37,947 bases of DNA from Fidelibacterota bacterium (GTDB lineage Bacteria; Fidelibacterota; UBA8477; JABMPR01), in the NCBI GenBank assembly GCA_016784025.1, contig JADHVL010000030.1, forward strand, positions 1 through 37,947, in the 5' to 3' direction. Numbering within the stretch: the first letter of the stretch is position 1; each line of letters starts with the position of its first letter. The position numbers and the translations under genes were made by a program. Positions 18,801-26,449 of this stretch are shown here, in pieces. The notes under the pieces were generated by a model. The model was given only the letters and a program-made list of their open reading frames with translations. It had not been told where the DNA came from and did not search any database.

Positions 18801-21420
18801 GGCAGCATCCCAAAAGTAAAAATTCCCTAAGACATCAAAATCAGCTCTCCAGGATAAAAAGGGTACAGTTACGGACAAAACCTCTTCGTTGTAATTTCCA
18901 TCAATTCGGATAATTTTGTTACCGGAAACATCCCCATCCTGTTCAAAGGCATAGAGCATTCCATCTTCAATATTATATCCCACACCATTGATATGATACC
19001 CAACCGTGTGCGCGATATCGTACACATATGGGTTCACCGTGGCGTCCATGGCGGCAACATCACCATTGTCACCCCAGATATGAAAGAATCTGGAGATACA
19101 TGGAAATGGTGTTCCATCAATCTTGCCATATCCTGTCAACCAGAAGGTATAAGGTGTTTCATTACTATCATTGTTCGGTATGGAGATCGAGACATTACGG
19201 GTGCCTGTTTGAGCTGGATCAAACTCTATAGTAAAATCAGAACTTCCTCCTGCTGAGATAGATGTAGAGGGCATGCTCGTAACCGTAAATTCTCCAGCTG
19301 CGCTACCACCCAATTCTACCAGAGGGTTCCCTGTCAGGGCCAGGGTTGAATCCTCCGTATTGTATATTGTGTAGGTTGCATATGCCTTCACCAAAACAGG
19401 GTGAACATCACCAAAATCAGTGCTGTCAGAGAGGCTCGGCGTGGCATCGCCACTAGATATAATGTTATCGTTTCCGCGTACTTCAATCTCTGGATAGGTT
19501 AAGCCAAACCCTTGTACTGTGAAGGCGAAGGGGTTCTCATCAGCATCATTATTTTCGATGCTGATAACAGCAGTCCGCAAACCTGCAGACGAGGGGTTGA
19601 AAGAAACATTAAAAGGCACTGCACCAGACGGAGCCACCGGCGAGCTGGGCATTAAGGTGATTGAAAAATCAGTTGCGTGAGCTCCGGATATGGCTACCAG
19701 GGGCGAGCTGGTTAAAAGGAGATCTTCTGTACCCGTGTTGTTTATCATAAAAGTCTGGGATAACGTCCCGCTTGTGACAGAGACTGACCCGAAATCAGTA
19801 CCATCTGATGTGTTGGGGAAGCTTTCTCCCTGAGGAATGCTATTCAAATTACCCTGAACATCAATTTCACAAAGTGTGGTTCCGCCCCCGGTTCCATTGC
19901 CTTGAATGGCAAAGGAATAACTTTCCTCATCGGGATCATTATTAAGAATAGTTAAAGTGGCTGACCGAGTCCCTGAGGTGAGTGGATCAAAAGCAATTTG
20001 GAAGGTGGAGCTGCCACTAGAGGCAATTGGAGTGCTTGGAGCACTAACCACACTATAGTCCCCAGCATGCGTGCCGCTGATGGCAACCAGAGGCCATGAT
20101 CCAGTGAGATTAAGGGGTGCAGGACCAGTATTCTGAATTGAGTAGGTGATGATATGTGAACTTCCACCAATAACCACATCACCAAAATCAGTAGAATCAG
20201 CAATTGAAAGCGTTGAAGCACCGCTGGCAATAGAGACGCCGTTGCCAAGAATATCTATTTCAGAGTTGATAATTCCCGTACCCTGAATGTCAAAAGTGTA
20301 GGGGTTTTCATCGGCATCATCATTGGTGATAGAAACGGTTGCCTGGCGTAACCCTGTTGCAGGAGGGTCAAATGTGATCTCAAATGTTTGAGTTCCGCCT
20401 TGTGCGGTGACCGTTGCTGAAGCAGGCTGCTGGCTAACAGTATATTCAGATGCATGGGTGCCAAAGACGGATACCCGAGGTGAACCACTCAGGGTTAAGT
20501 CCCCAGATCCTGAGTTGTTGATGGAAAAAGTATGGATGCTAGATCCACCGTTAATATCCGTATTGCCAAATTCTGAATCATCTGTTGGAGATGGCGTTGC
20601 GTTACCATCTGAAATGGAAACGCCATTCCCTGTGATATCCATCTCAGGCGTGGCAGAACCTGTACCCTGAATATTGAATGTGTAGGGATTTTCGTCAGGA
20701 TCATTATTTGAGATGGAAATAGTGGCTGTCCTGCTGCCTGAAGCGCTTGGATCAAAGCTGACGACAAAGTCATCGGTTCCCCCGCTTGGACCAACGCTTG
20801 CTGCAGGTTGAGTTGTTACGGAAAAATCAGCTGCATGAGTACCTGAAATAACCACTGCAGGCGAGCCGCTTAATGTGAGAGAACTGCTCCCACTATTAGA
20901 AATTGTGAAAGTATGACTTACTACTCCAGTGACAATATCAGCACTGCCAAAAAAGGTATCATCATTGACGCTGGGAGATGTGTCTCCATCAAAGATGGAC
21001 GTACTGTTCCCTGAAACATCCGCTTCAGGTGGACCGGAACCGGTTCCTTGAATATCAAAAGTGTAAGGGTTTTCATCCAGGTCATTGTTGGCAATTGAGA
21101 CAGTGGCACTACGAAGACCAAGACCTCCGGGATCAAATGAAATAATAAAGATTTCGCTTCCACCGCTGCCTGAAATCGTATTGCCTGGCTGAGTCGTCAC
21201 AGAGAAATCACTTGAATTAATTCCTGAAATGTTAACCAGAGGAGCTCCACTCAGCGCTAAATCACCACCACCATTATTATAGATAGTAAACGTATGGGCG
21301 ATAGAACCAGACACATCATAAACAGATCCAAAATCAGTATCATCTGAAACGGTGGGACTTGTATCCCCATCTACTATATCAATAGCATTTCCCTGGACGT
21401 TTATTTCTGGGGCCAATACA
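12834..21420 (-). repeat. Sixteen protein-level repeats of about 127 residues (roughly 380 bp) in blocks of 6, 6 and 4
   Basis: Repeat starts fall near 21410, 21030, 20645, 20262, 19870 and 19493; then 17680, 17305, 16920, 16530, 16140 and 15755; then 14680, 14305, 13920 and 13535. The core phrase is GN-x-x-I-x-DGD-x-(S/T)P-x-x-x-D-x-TDFG. The DNA copies are clearly diverged, so the repeats are old or under diversifying change rather than recently amplified. Confidence 0.85.
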
Positions 21421-22004
21421 ATATTTATACTGTAATCCTCAACTTCACCATCAAATCCATTGTCACAACTTCCAGGGTAGGCATTCCATTTCGTAGAAAT
21501 ACGCATGGTGGTAGTTCCCAGAGTTGCTCCTGCAGGTATTGTTATGGAATAAGGGGATGCACCGGTTAAACCACTTACAACATTGGTCGCAGTACCCAGA
21601 GTGAAGGCCTCACCAGCATCGTCAAAATCCAGGTCCTGGTTCCAGTCAATCCATGCCATGGTGTTAACCGTATAGTTACCATCGGTATTCACATAGACGC
21701 TAAGGTCATAGGTAAAGTCTCTAGAAAGGGTGGTTGACAGGGTTGTGAAATCTGAATAGTCATTGTCTTCAAGTGCCGTTGAATTATCTATGGTATTGAA
21801 CACGACCTGTCTAATTCCAGTGAAATAACCATCAGCGGCATTACCTGTTGAAGCGCACTGTCCAGATGCTTCAGTACTAGTTCCAAATAAAACAAACAGG
21901 AATAGAAAGGATAGAACGTATAAGGTTCTCGTGTTGAAGAAGTCGCTGGTAGTGCTCAATGAGCCCGTAGCGTTATTAGAATGAATGGCTTGAGAGAGAG
22001 TCAT
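12834..22004 (-). CDS. Giant repetitive surface protein (3056 aa): GEVED, 16 choice-of-anchor-D repeats, SdrD-like domains, DUF11
   Basis: An uninterrupted 3056-residue reading frame starting at an ATG. After an N-terminal hydrophobic export segment (about 27-45) comes a GEVED-type domain (about 50-195, MAWIDWNQDLDFDDAGEAF). Then follow six repeats of about 127 residues, each starting near (P/S)EI-V-GN-x-I-DGD-(T/S)P and ending near NPYTFDIQGTG, the choice-of-anchor-D type. A DUF6923-like propeller region (about 965-1200) follows, then two SdrD-B-like domains with calcium-type DxDxDG loops (about 1205-1440), six more repeats (1441-2205), two more SdrD-like domains (2207-2440), four repeats (2442-2950) and a DUF11-like domain to the end. 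No C-terminal sorting motif or transmembrane anchor is visible. Likely an extended adhesin or surface stalk, which is inference. It has its own promoter region and terminator. Confidence 0.88.
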   Translation of the reverse strand: MTLSQAIHSNNATGSLSTTSDFFNTRTLYVLSFLFLFVLFGTSTEASGQCASTGNAADGYFTGIRQVVFNTIDNSTALEDNDYSDFTTLSTTLSRDFTYDLSVYVNTDGNYTVNTMAWIDWNQDLDFDDAGEAFTLGTATNVVSGLTGASPYSITIPAGATLGTTTMRISTKWNAYPGSCDNGFDGEVEDYSINIVLAPEINVQGNAIDIVDGDTSPTVSDDTDFGSVYDVSGSIAHTFTIYNNGGGDLALSGAPLVNISGINSSDFSVTTQPGNTISGSGGSEIFIISFDPGGLGLRSATVSIANNDLDENPYTFDIQGTGSGPPEADVSGNSTSIFDGDTSPSVNDDTFFGSADIVTGVVSHTFTISNSGSSSLTLSGSPAVVISGTHAADFSVTTQPAASVGPSGGTDDFVVSFDPSASGSRTATISISNNDPDENPYTFNIQGTGSATPEMDITGNGVSISDGNATPSPTDDSEFGNTDINGGSSIHTFSINNSGSGDLTLSGSPRVSVFGTHASEYTVSQQPASATVTAQGGTQTFEITFDPPATGLRQATVSITNDDADENPYTFDIQGTGIINSEIDILGNGVSIASGASTLSIADSTDFGDVVIGGSSHIITYSIQNTGPAPLNLTGSWPLVAISGTHAGDYSVVSAPSTPIASSGSSTFQIAFDPLTSGTRSATLTILNNDPDEESYSFAIQGNGTGGGTTLCEIDVQGNLNSIPQGESFPNTSDGTDFGSVSVTSGTLSQTFMINNTGTEDLLLTSSPLVAISGAHATDFSITLMPSSPVAPSGAVPFNVSFNPSSAGLRTAVISIENNDADENPFAFTVQGFGLTYPEIEVRGNDNIISSGDATPSLSDSTDFGDVHPVLVKAYATYTIYNTEDSTLALTGNPLVELGGSAAGEFTVTSMPSTSISAGGSSDFTIEFDPAQTGTRNVSISIPNNDSNETPYTFWLTGYGKIDGTPFPCISRFFHIWGDNGDVAAMDATVNPYVYDIAHTVGYHINGVGYNIEDGMLYAFEQDGDVSGNKIIRIDGNYNEEVLSVTVPFLSWRADFDVLGNFYFWDAAGTTVGIFDASAGTITTQATSGTAFLPIDVAYLDADGYFYGIHGTNLYVYNPSSHVVSTTAITGRLTDDYNNSINSLYYGAAWTADDGYIFTTNSQSGKMYKIDPSGLSIYVGQGEADLNKSDGASCPLVPAPLPSTGSIGDFVWVDDDADGIQDANEPGMAGVTVDLYSIDNTLLASTITDQNGDYSFINLDPSEYYLQFSNPPAGYMLTSQNQGGDDVSDSDPDATTGKTANFFVGVGLIEEGQDAGYKATGVGDFIWDDLNNNGDQDFGEPGVPGVTVQLVDAVTTTNVIAATSSDAYGAYMFASVTPGNYRIKVSNLPGGYQFVSQNAGANDDVDSDVNTTTGISDQVTVSTNTFNSSVDAGIYQPSGSIPEISVSANGVVIVDGDTSPGTADSTDFGSVSAASGDVTVTFTVANTVGTTDLTLNGSPAVAISGTHAADFTVTSAPTTTITSGSSTTFTITFDPSDNGLRSAIVSISNNDTDENPYDFDIQGTGLAPEIIVHGGDKDILDGDTTPSTSDDTDLGSQDIDTGSSSSVFKIKNTGAASLLLTGSSPYVTIGGTNAADFSISANPSTPIVAGDSTSFTVLFNPSAVGLRVATLSISTNDADENPFTFDVQGTGTSVPEIALQGNLNNIADGDTSPATSDLTDFGGRDIFAAQLAHSFTIQNVGSGDLSLTGLPMVQISGANAGDFIVSQQPASSTVSPSGSNTFQVAFDPTTTGVRVATVLISSDDADESPFSFAIQGLGTSTLDEEIEVLGNDVVIESGDIFPMSGDFTDVGSAEISGVPATTTYIIRNIGYAVLSLTGPPPYVSFTGANASEFNISSSPSNSIAIDSATTSFEVTFTPAGLGTRQATVNIQNDDSDENPYTFTIQGTGVYDALSLSEINITGNMINILDGDTSPHVSNGTAFGSVEVIGGLTATQEFVIHNLGSDDLVLGDNPIIAISGTHAGDFTVISNPATLVAPSSTVAFTVEFNPSGTGLREATISIGNSDPTGNENPYTFDIEGTGVTTPEMSVSGNSVTITSGDTSPGLSDSTMFGDVDITTGAQLVTYTISNSGNASLAIDSVSFSGAQASEFSVTTPPASSVITGNSTTMVVQFDPSSIGLRNATISIYNNDPDVSPYVFDLRGNGTSPSDGVIGNMVWLDNDGDGIQDAGEDPMSGITVSLYDSGDNLQGTAVSAADGSYSFAGLASGNYYLTFTGAPAGYSLSPLDQGGDDALDSDADPANSGKTATFFLNISGVDNTRDAGFKTTGVGDFVWLDVNEDGIQDVGETGVPGIDIEIKIDGGASVATTITDANGYYSFTNLSPNTYRLYFTGLPAGYVFSPQNSGGDDNLDSDINTGTGESGALVISSGVFLSNLDAGVYQQSAPEISIKGNNVDITDGDTSPSTLDHTDYGSIEAQIDSVIHTYKIFNGNGATLTLNGTPKVSISGTNADEFYVKVQPSETVASNDSTSFDIRFIPTTEGLRSATVSIANTDSDENPFTFDIRGFGLASEIQVSGNANVIVDGDVTPTASDFTDFGSEDILTGSQAQSFSILNTGNADLILSNPSTYVDITGDAAADFTVTSAPSSPVATNNSTTFTITFDPGSAGLRVATLSIANNDLDEDPYTFSIQGIGLATPEITVLGNGESISDGDSSPVNTDNTDFGSKDILAATQENTFYLKNIGSGVLTLSGNPLVVLSGTHAGDFLVSAQPVASSVAPGDSVAFTVTFNPTAVGLRTASLSIANDDDDENPFDFSIQGTGIASPEMSILGNGVSIVSGDVTPAVADSTIFEDTIIDSSSWVGYTIENTGSAILTLTDASPYITISGTHASDFALTLIPQSTISAGGGSTDFTIRFIPGAEGVRTATISIASDDTDENPYTFSISGTGLPMPLPELFLVETVDLNTALPGDTLTYTVTYSNVGVGIAKDVVVDQAVPQNATYVENSAVGTGMTITFQHVAAGGYDASQAAPVTDIKYERALDLATGENGTVTFKVVVD

Positions 22005-22462
22005 ATTATTCAGGATCCAGTTTTGTTACCAAGGATATATTTTGGTTCGATACCATTGCATGTGAGAGTGCTAATGTCATGGTGATAGCATGGCATAACG
22101 GACCGAAAAATAAAAATACTTTTGTTAAATATTCTTTTCATATGTTCCTTTATATATGTCAAAGGTCGTGCCACCGGATAAAACAGGACATAAACTATTA
22201 TTAATAGGCATGATATAGGTTGATTTTGTGGGTGAGTTTAGAGATGGAGTGTTAGGAAAACTTGACGGGATTTTGATGGATGTAATATTATAGAGACAGT
22301 AAATGACAAAAGCAATCAATAGTCAAAAGCTGGATTTAAACGGTGGTCGCGGAGAAAAAAGAGTGGAATACGACAGAGCTGTTCTGAAACCTCAGGAATA
22401 AAATTAATATGAATTGGCAGAACAAAACAAGCAACAATATATATACAGCGGGGATGTAATAA
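22005..22462. other. Gene-free region upstream of the giant gene
   Basis: An AT-rich stretch between the YjbR-like gene stop and the giant gene start. On the minus strand it must contain the giant gene's promoter, but I see no convincing -35/-10 pair. The only ribosome-binding candidate before its ATG is GGATCC, 9 bases away, which is weak. A 64-residue reading frame at 22125-22319 on the minus strand looks spurious. I find no RNA gene or repeat here. Confidence 0.5.
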
Positions 22463-22819
22463 TTAATCAACCCCAAGACGTTCCTGTTCTTTTTTACTCA
22501 TGCTCTTGACCACCAAAATGTAGGAGTCCTCAATAAGTTTTTTAACGAGAAGGGGGTCCAGACTACCATCAAGAATGACTGTGTTCCAATGATCCTTGTT
22601 CATGTGATAGCCCGGGGTGATTGCTTTAAACTGAGACCGTAAGATCTGTGCGTCCTCAGGATCACATTTTAGGTTAACACCGAGAGGATTCCATTCAAGC
22701 CCGACCAAAGCAAACATCTTTTTTGCGACTTTGAAAACCGCGGTTTTTTCGTCAAAGGGAAAACCTAATGATGCATCATTAAACCCTAACAGCAGCGCTT
22801 CAAGCTCAGCGTATTTCAT
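22463..22819 (-). CDS. MmcQ/YjbR-family protein
   Basis: A 118-residue protein of typical family length. It starts with a short helix, then LGFPFDEKTAVFKVAKKMFALVGLE, followed by VNLKCDPEDAQILRSQF, ITPGYHMNKDHWNTVILDG and a C-terminal helix (LVKKLIEDSYILVVKSM). These match the MmcQ/YjbR family, which has a CyaY-like fold and is often called DNA-binding although its role is unproven. The ATG at 22819 lies 12 bases after the TrpF-like gene, so the two are probably co-transcribed. No link in function with that gene is known to me. Confidence 0.85.
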   Translation of the reverse strand: MKYAELEALLLGFNDASLGFPFDEKTAVFKVAKKMFALVGLEWNPLGVNLKCDPEDAQILRSQFKAITPGYHMNKDHWNTVILDGSLDPLLVKKLIEDSYILVVKSMSKKEQERLGVD

Positions 22820-22831
22820 TGATTCATTTTC

Positions 22832-23488
22832 TCATTCACCCCGAGCGAGCCCCATGAATTTATGAAGTTTCCGTTGGTCAAGATTTCCATCGATTCTAAC
22901 TCCACTACAGAGATCAAAACCGGATGGATTAACCACTGTTCTGGCAGCCTGAATATTGTCTGGACTCAACCCGCCGGCCAACAGAACTGGCAGTGAGTTT
23001 CTGGTACAGATTTCTTGACTGATCTTCCAGTCGTGGGTTTTGCCAGTGCCGCCGAGTGTCTTTATTTTTGCTCCAGGACTTCCTGAATCGAGAAGAATTA
23101 TATCCACCAGCGCTTCATAATATAGTGCCTCAGAAATCGAGCTTGCATCCCTCACATGAATGACCTGAATCAAGCGGGTATCGGGTAGAGACTTTTTGAC
23201 TTTCATAAGTTCTGTTTCAGGGAGTTTATCGACCAGCTGGATGCCCCAGGTTTTAATCTGATTGTGCTGCTTTAAAATGTCAAGATGATGGCGCTTGCTG
23301 GTAAGTAAAACGGTCTTTGAATCAGCTGGCAGGGAGGCGACAATATCCTCGATTTTATCAAGGGATATAACACCTGGGCCACTGGGCATTTCTGAGACCA
23401 ATCCCAATAGGTCTGCACCGGCAGCTAGAGCCATCCTTGCCTCAGTTAAAGAACTGATACAACAAACTTTTATCAGGGTGTCATTCAA
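22832..23488 (-). CDS. Phosphoribosylanthranilate isomerase homologue (TrpF family), stand-alone
   Basis: A 218-residue (beta/alpha)8 barrel protein. The N-terminal KVCC (C9) corresponds to the catalytic Cys of the KICG motif of TrpF. LLDSGSPGAKIKTLGGTGKTHDW holds the catalytic Asp (LLDS, about residue 133) and the glycine-rich phosphate loop, and LLAGGLSPDNIQAA plus FDLCSGVR form the second phosphate site (normally GLDxSSGVE). TrpF converts N-(5-phosphoribosyl)anthranilate to the carboxyphenylamino deoxyribulose phosphate in tryptophan synthesis. No other trp gene is nearby, and several signature positions differ (KVCCISS for KICGIT), so another isomerase role is possible. The start is TTG at 23488: a stop codon lies just upstream in frame, and the catalytic Cys leaves no room for a later start. 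Confidence 0.75.
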   Translation of the reverse strand: MNDTLIKVCCISSLTEARMALAAGADLLGLVSEMPSGPGVISLDKIEDIVASLPADSKTVLLTSKRHHLDILKQHNQIKTWGIQLVDKLPETELMKVKKSLPDTRLIQVIHVRDASSISEALYYEALVDIILLDSGSPGAKIKTLGGTGKTHDWKISQEICTRNSLPVLLAGGLSPDNIQAARTVVNPSGFDLCSGVRIDGNLDQRKLHKFMGLARGE

Positions 23489-23637
23489 TTAATTGCGTCG
23501 TCCATGCAAATGGGTTAAAAATTGGCTAATATTGAAAATAAGGCTTGTAGTTGATAGAATATTACCAAAAGGACAGACATTTTGGAAGCTAATATTGAAT
23601 TTTATATACCTAATCAACATGACAGAGAAGGTGCTTT

Positions 23638-24630
23638 TTAGTTAAAGTGTTGCTTTAGGTGGGTTAGAAGGGGGTCAGGAAGGTTCGTTTTTACACCAAT
23701 AAAAAAGATCTTGTGCTTCTCACAAAAAGCAGGTTTCAATTTGATAAAATCTTTTTGTGTGGTAATCCAATAATCGCAGGAATGGTCTTCAATTTCAGCT
23801 CTGTGCAATAGAGTATATTGAGCATGATCGGGGAAGGAGATTTTCACCCTGGCAGGATGATGAAAATCCTCTACTTGATTAAAAAAATAATCAGGTTTTC
23901 CCAGACCTGCAAAGAGGCCGTATTCACCTTTCAAAGAGGCCAGTGAATGATTGTCTCCCAGGTGATTTTTCACCTCATTTTCAAGCTTAAAAACAAGGTT
24001 GTTTTCAAGGTCTTTCTCTGCACCAGCCTTACTAAAAACAACGACATCTGCGCGGGAGATATTGTCAGCGGATTCCCTCAAAAAACCCCAGGGTAAGAGA
24101 TGAGGTTTTTGTGATGTTTGAAAATCTATGATCACAATATCAAGATCGCGATGGAGACGTCTGTGCTGAAAGCCATCATCTAAAATGATGATATCGGGTG
24201 AAAAATTATCCTCAAGATATCGAGCACCAAGCACTCGATTTTCAGCGACAACAACTGGTACTCCTGAGAAGTTATTGGCAATTAGAAAAGGCTCATCTCC
24301 AGAGTCTTCCACCGTAGTTTTGAGTCCGCTATTACCAGCCACAACCACAAGACCTTTTGATGATCTGCCGTACCCTCGAGATAAAACTGCAGGTCTTTTA
24401 TGAATGCTTAAAAAGTGTTCAATCAGGGCTTGAACCAGGATGGTTTTTCCACTGCCACCAGCGGAAATATTCCCCACTGAAATGACAGGAGTTTTAACTT
24501 TATAAGTTTTAAAAAGACCAAGATCATAGGCTCGATTTCGCAAGGTGATAAGGATGCCATATTTAATCGACAGGGCCACCCGAATGGGCAAAAACCAGGA
24601 GGCAGTATGAAGATAATTTGTCAGACTCAT
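23638..24630 (-). CDS. lpxK: Tetraacyldisaccharide 4'-kinase
   Basis: A 330-residue inner-membrane-associated kinase that phosphorylates the 4' position of the lipid A disaccharide. The N-terminal segment is hydrophobic (WFLPIRVALSIKYGILI). The Walker A loop is GNISAGGSGKT, followed by PAVLSRGYGR and by DDGFQHRRLHRDLDIVIID, all hallmarks of LpxK. The WITTQKDFIKL near the end is also typical. I chose the ATG at 24630, 10 bases after the acyltransferase stop. The longer reading from 24723 would overlap that gene by 83 bases and adds non-family residues. No strong ribosome binding site is visible, so translation is probably coupled to the upstream gene. Confidence 0.95.
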   Translation of the reverse strand: MSLTNYLHTASWFLPIRVALSIKYGILITLRNRAYDLGLFKTYKVKTPVISVGNISAGGSGKTILVQALIEHFLSIHKRPAVLSRGYGRSSKGLVVVAGNSGLKTTVEDSGDEPFLIANNFSGVPVVVAENRVLGARYLEDNFSPDIIILDDGFQHRRLHRDLDIVIIDFQTSQKPHLLPWGFLRESADNISRADVVVFSKAGAEKDLENNLVFKLENEVKNHLGDNHSLASLKGEYGLFAGLGKPDYFFNQVEDFHHPARVKISFPDHAQYTLLHRAEIEDHSCDYWITTQKDFIKLKPAFCEKHKIFFIGVKTNLPDPLLTHLKQHFN

Positions 24631-24640
24631 AGGAACATAT

Positions 24641-25306
24641 TTAAAAGGAATTGTCCAGGTCTTCCTGGTGTTTTTTACAAAGCAAACTTGCTTGTCTGAG
24701 AGCTTCATCCATATCTTTTCCACGAAGCTTTGGATTCACTTTGATGGGTTCGCCAAAACTTGCAATAGCTCTCGAGAATGGAATTGGGATGGAAAACTTA
24801 TCCCAACCACGGGCTCTAAGTGCCCACTTGGAAACCGTGGCTGTTGGAATGATATATCCATTAAGATGCTGAGCCGCGACATAGGTCCCAGGTTTCATTT
24901 CTCGGCGAGGACCTCGAGGGCCATCAGATGCAAAGGCAGAAATTTTAATATCCTGTTTGCGTAAATATCGAATCATTCCCTGATAAGCTCTTCGACCTCC
25001 GCGAGTACTTGAACCCCGAAAAGTAACATAGTTCAATCCCTCCAGTACTGCGCTGGCGATATCACCATCACCGGCTTGGCTGACAATTGCAGCGGGCTTC
25101 AGAGGTGCCGTCAAATACCAGGAGATAAACATGTCGCCATGCCAGAATTGGAAAACCAGGGGGAAACCTTCTTTGGCGAGATGTTGAAAACGACCCCAGC
25201 CGCGAACCTCCAGCCGGAGACTTTTTCCGATGAGGTTGACAAGACTTCCTCCAAACCTGCGGGCAATTTCTGAAATACGAGTTTGGGTTTTTCGACTTAA
25301 GCCCAT
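24641..25306 (-). CDS. DUF374 lysophospholipid acyltransferase family protein
   Basis: A 221-residue protein with the DUF374 acyltransferase-like signature. FWHGD carries the acyltransferase-type His/Asp, then SQAGDGDIAS, a GSSTRGG block, FASDGPRGPRREMKPG and a C-terminal FGEPI. Proteins of this family often sit next to lipid A genes in the FCB group and are thought to transfer an acyl chain to lipid A or a related lipid, though the exact substrate is not settled. It begins with ATG at 25306, three bases after the lpxB stop, and precedes lpxK. The usual Kdo transferase gene (waaA), which often lies next to these genes in related genomes, is absent here. Confidence 0.88.
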   Translation of the reverse strand: MGLSRKTQTRISEIARRFGGSLVNLIGKSLRLEVRGWGRFQHLAKEGFPLVFQFWHGDMFISWYLTAPLKPAAIVSQAGDGDIASAVLEGLNYVTFRGSSTRGGRRAYQGMIRYLRKQDIKISAFASDGPRGPRREMKPGTYVAAQHLNGYIIPTATVSKWALRARGWDKFSIPIPFSRAIASFGEPIKVNPKLRGKDMDEALRQASLLCKKHQEDLDNSF

Positions 25307-25309
25307 GAT

Positions 25310-26449
25310 CTAATCAAGATCCTTTTGAATTTCACTTGCTATGATTTTTGCACAACCCGGTTTTCCCAATAAGGTCTTCAGAGTCTCCAGTTTAGCTAGC
25401 ATGTCGCTCCTGACTGACGGGTCCGTTAGTAATTTCAGGACCTCAGTAGCAATAGTATGGCCACTGGCCTCACTTTGGATAAGTTCTGGCACTGCCCGTT
25501 CACCGATGATCAGGTTGGGCATGGCGATGTGTTCAATGTCCACCAGGAGCTTGCCGATGAGGTAGGAAACAGGCGCAATCTTATAAATAACCACCAGGGG
25601 GGTTCCAAGATAAGCGGTTTCCAGGGTCGCTGTCCCCGATGCTACAATGGCCACATCAGCGTGGGCCATTAAGGGGTAGGGCTCATCCCTGACAATTTTA
25701 ACATTTTCTAGTTGGTAAAAATGGGCATAGTACGAGTCGGACATTGAAGACAGGCCGGCTAACACGAATTGAATGTCGGGCTGTTCCTGGCTTAGTAGGC
25801 TTATGGCATCCAATAGTGGTTGTGTATGTTTATCCATCTCGTTACGTCGACTACCCGGCAGCAGAGCCACCAGGGGCTTGCTCTCATCAAAACGGTGTTG
25901 CCTGAAAAATTCTGAACGTTCAGGCAATTGAAAATCTCTTTCCACCACGGGATGACCGGCAAAGGTGACGGGGATCCCCTGTTTTTTGTAGAAGTCCTCT
26001 TCAAAGGGAAAGATCACAAACATACGCTTGATGAATTGTCGCATGGTTTTAACGCGACCCTTTTTCCAGGCCCAAACCTGAGGTGAAATGTAATAATAAA
26101 CGGGAATTCCAAGGGCTTTAAGTTTTACCCCGAGGCGTATATTGAAGCCTGGATAGTCTAATAGAATGGCCGCATCTGGCTTGCGAATTTCACATTCAGT
26201 GATTACCGAGGCCATGACCTCTTTAAAAAAGGAGAGATGTTTAATCACTTCAATAAACCCGGTGACAGATAGATCCCGGGCATGGTACAGCGCATCGAGA
26301 CCTTCAGCTTCCATCAAATCACCCCCAAGCCCCCAGAAAACATGATCGGGATTGTGAGCTTTCATGGCTGCCATCAATGGGGCGGCATGATGATCACCAG
26401 ATATCTCTCCAGCGACAATTAAAAAGTTTTTGGCTGAGGGAGCTATTAT
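25310..26449 (-). CDS. lpxB: Lipid-A-disaccharide synthase with a probable non-canonical start
   Basis: LpxB joins UDP-2,3-diacylglucosamine and lipid X to form the lipid A disaccharide on the inner membrane. The family signature is intact: IVAGEISGDHHA near the start, LDYPGFN, YYISPQVWAWKKGR, FPFEEDFY, LLPGSRRNE and ASGTATLE. The 379-residue length is normal only if translation starts near 26449. Upstream of the TTG at 26377 the frame is open to a stop at 26468-26470 but contains no ATG, GTG or TTG. The best candidates are ATA at 26449 or 26446, which overlap the stop of the upstream oxidoreductase gene. Starting at the TTG would delete the conserved AGE-SGD loop. A sequencing error or frameshift is the alternative. 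Confidence 0.85.
   Translation of the reverse strand: MIAPSAKNFLIVAGEISGDHHAAPLMAAMKAHNPDHVFWGLGGDLMEAEGLDALYHARDLSVTGFIEVIKHLSFFKEVMASVITECEIRKPDAAILLDYPGFNIRLGVKLKALGIPVYYYISPQVWAWKKGRVKTMRQFIKRMFVIFPFEEDFYKKQGIPVTFAGHPVVERDFQLPERSEFFRQHRFDESKPLVALLPGSRRNEMDKHTQPLLDAISLLSQEQPDIQFVLAGLSSMSDSYYAHFYQLENVKIVRDEPYPLMAHADVAIVASGTATLETAYLGTPLVVIYKIAPVSYLIGKLLVDIEHIAMPNLIIGERAVPELIQSEASGHTIATEVLKLLTDPSVRSDMLAKLETLKTLLGKPGCAKIIASEIQKDLD

Noticed and set aside
12834..21420. CRISPR array or tandem DNA satellite in the giant gene
   Set aside because: Units are about 380 bp, diverged in DNA, and conserved only as protein; there are no short direct repeats with spacers.
22125..22319. A 64-residue minus-strand reading frame upstream of the giant gene
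   Set aside because: There is no convincing ribosome binding site, no recognisable motif, and its composition looks like AT-rich intergenic DNA.
24631..24723. Longer lpxK start at 24723
   Set aside because: It overlaps the acyltransferase gene by 83 bases and adds residues not seen in LpxK; the ATG at 24630 follows that gene's stop.
26375..26377. TTG at 26377 as lpxB start
   Set aside because: It would remove the conserved AGE-SGD loop that is clearly encoded in frame just upstream.
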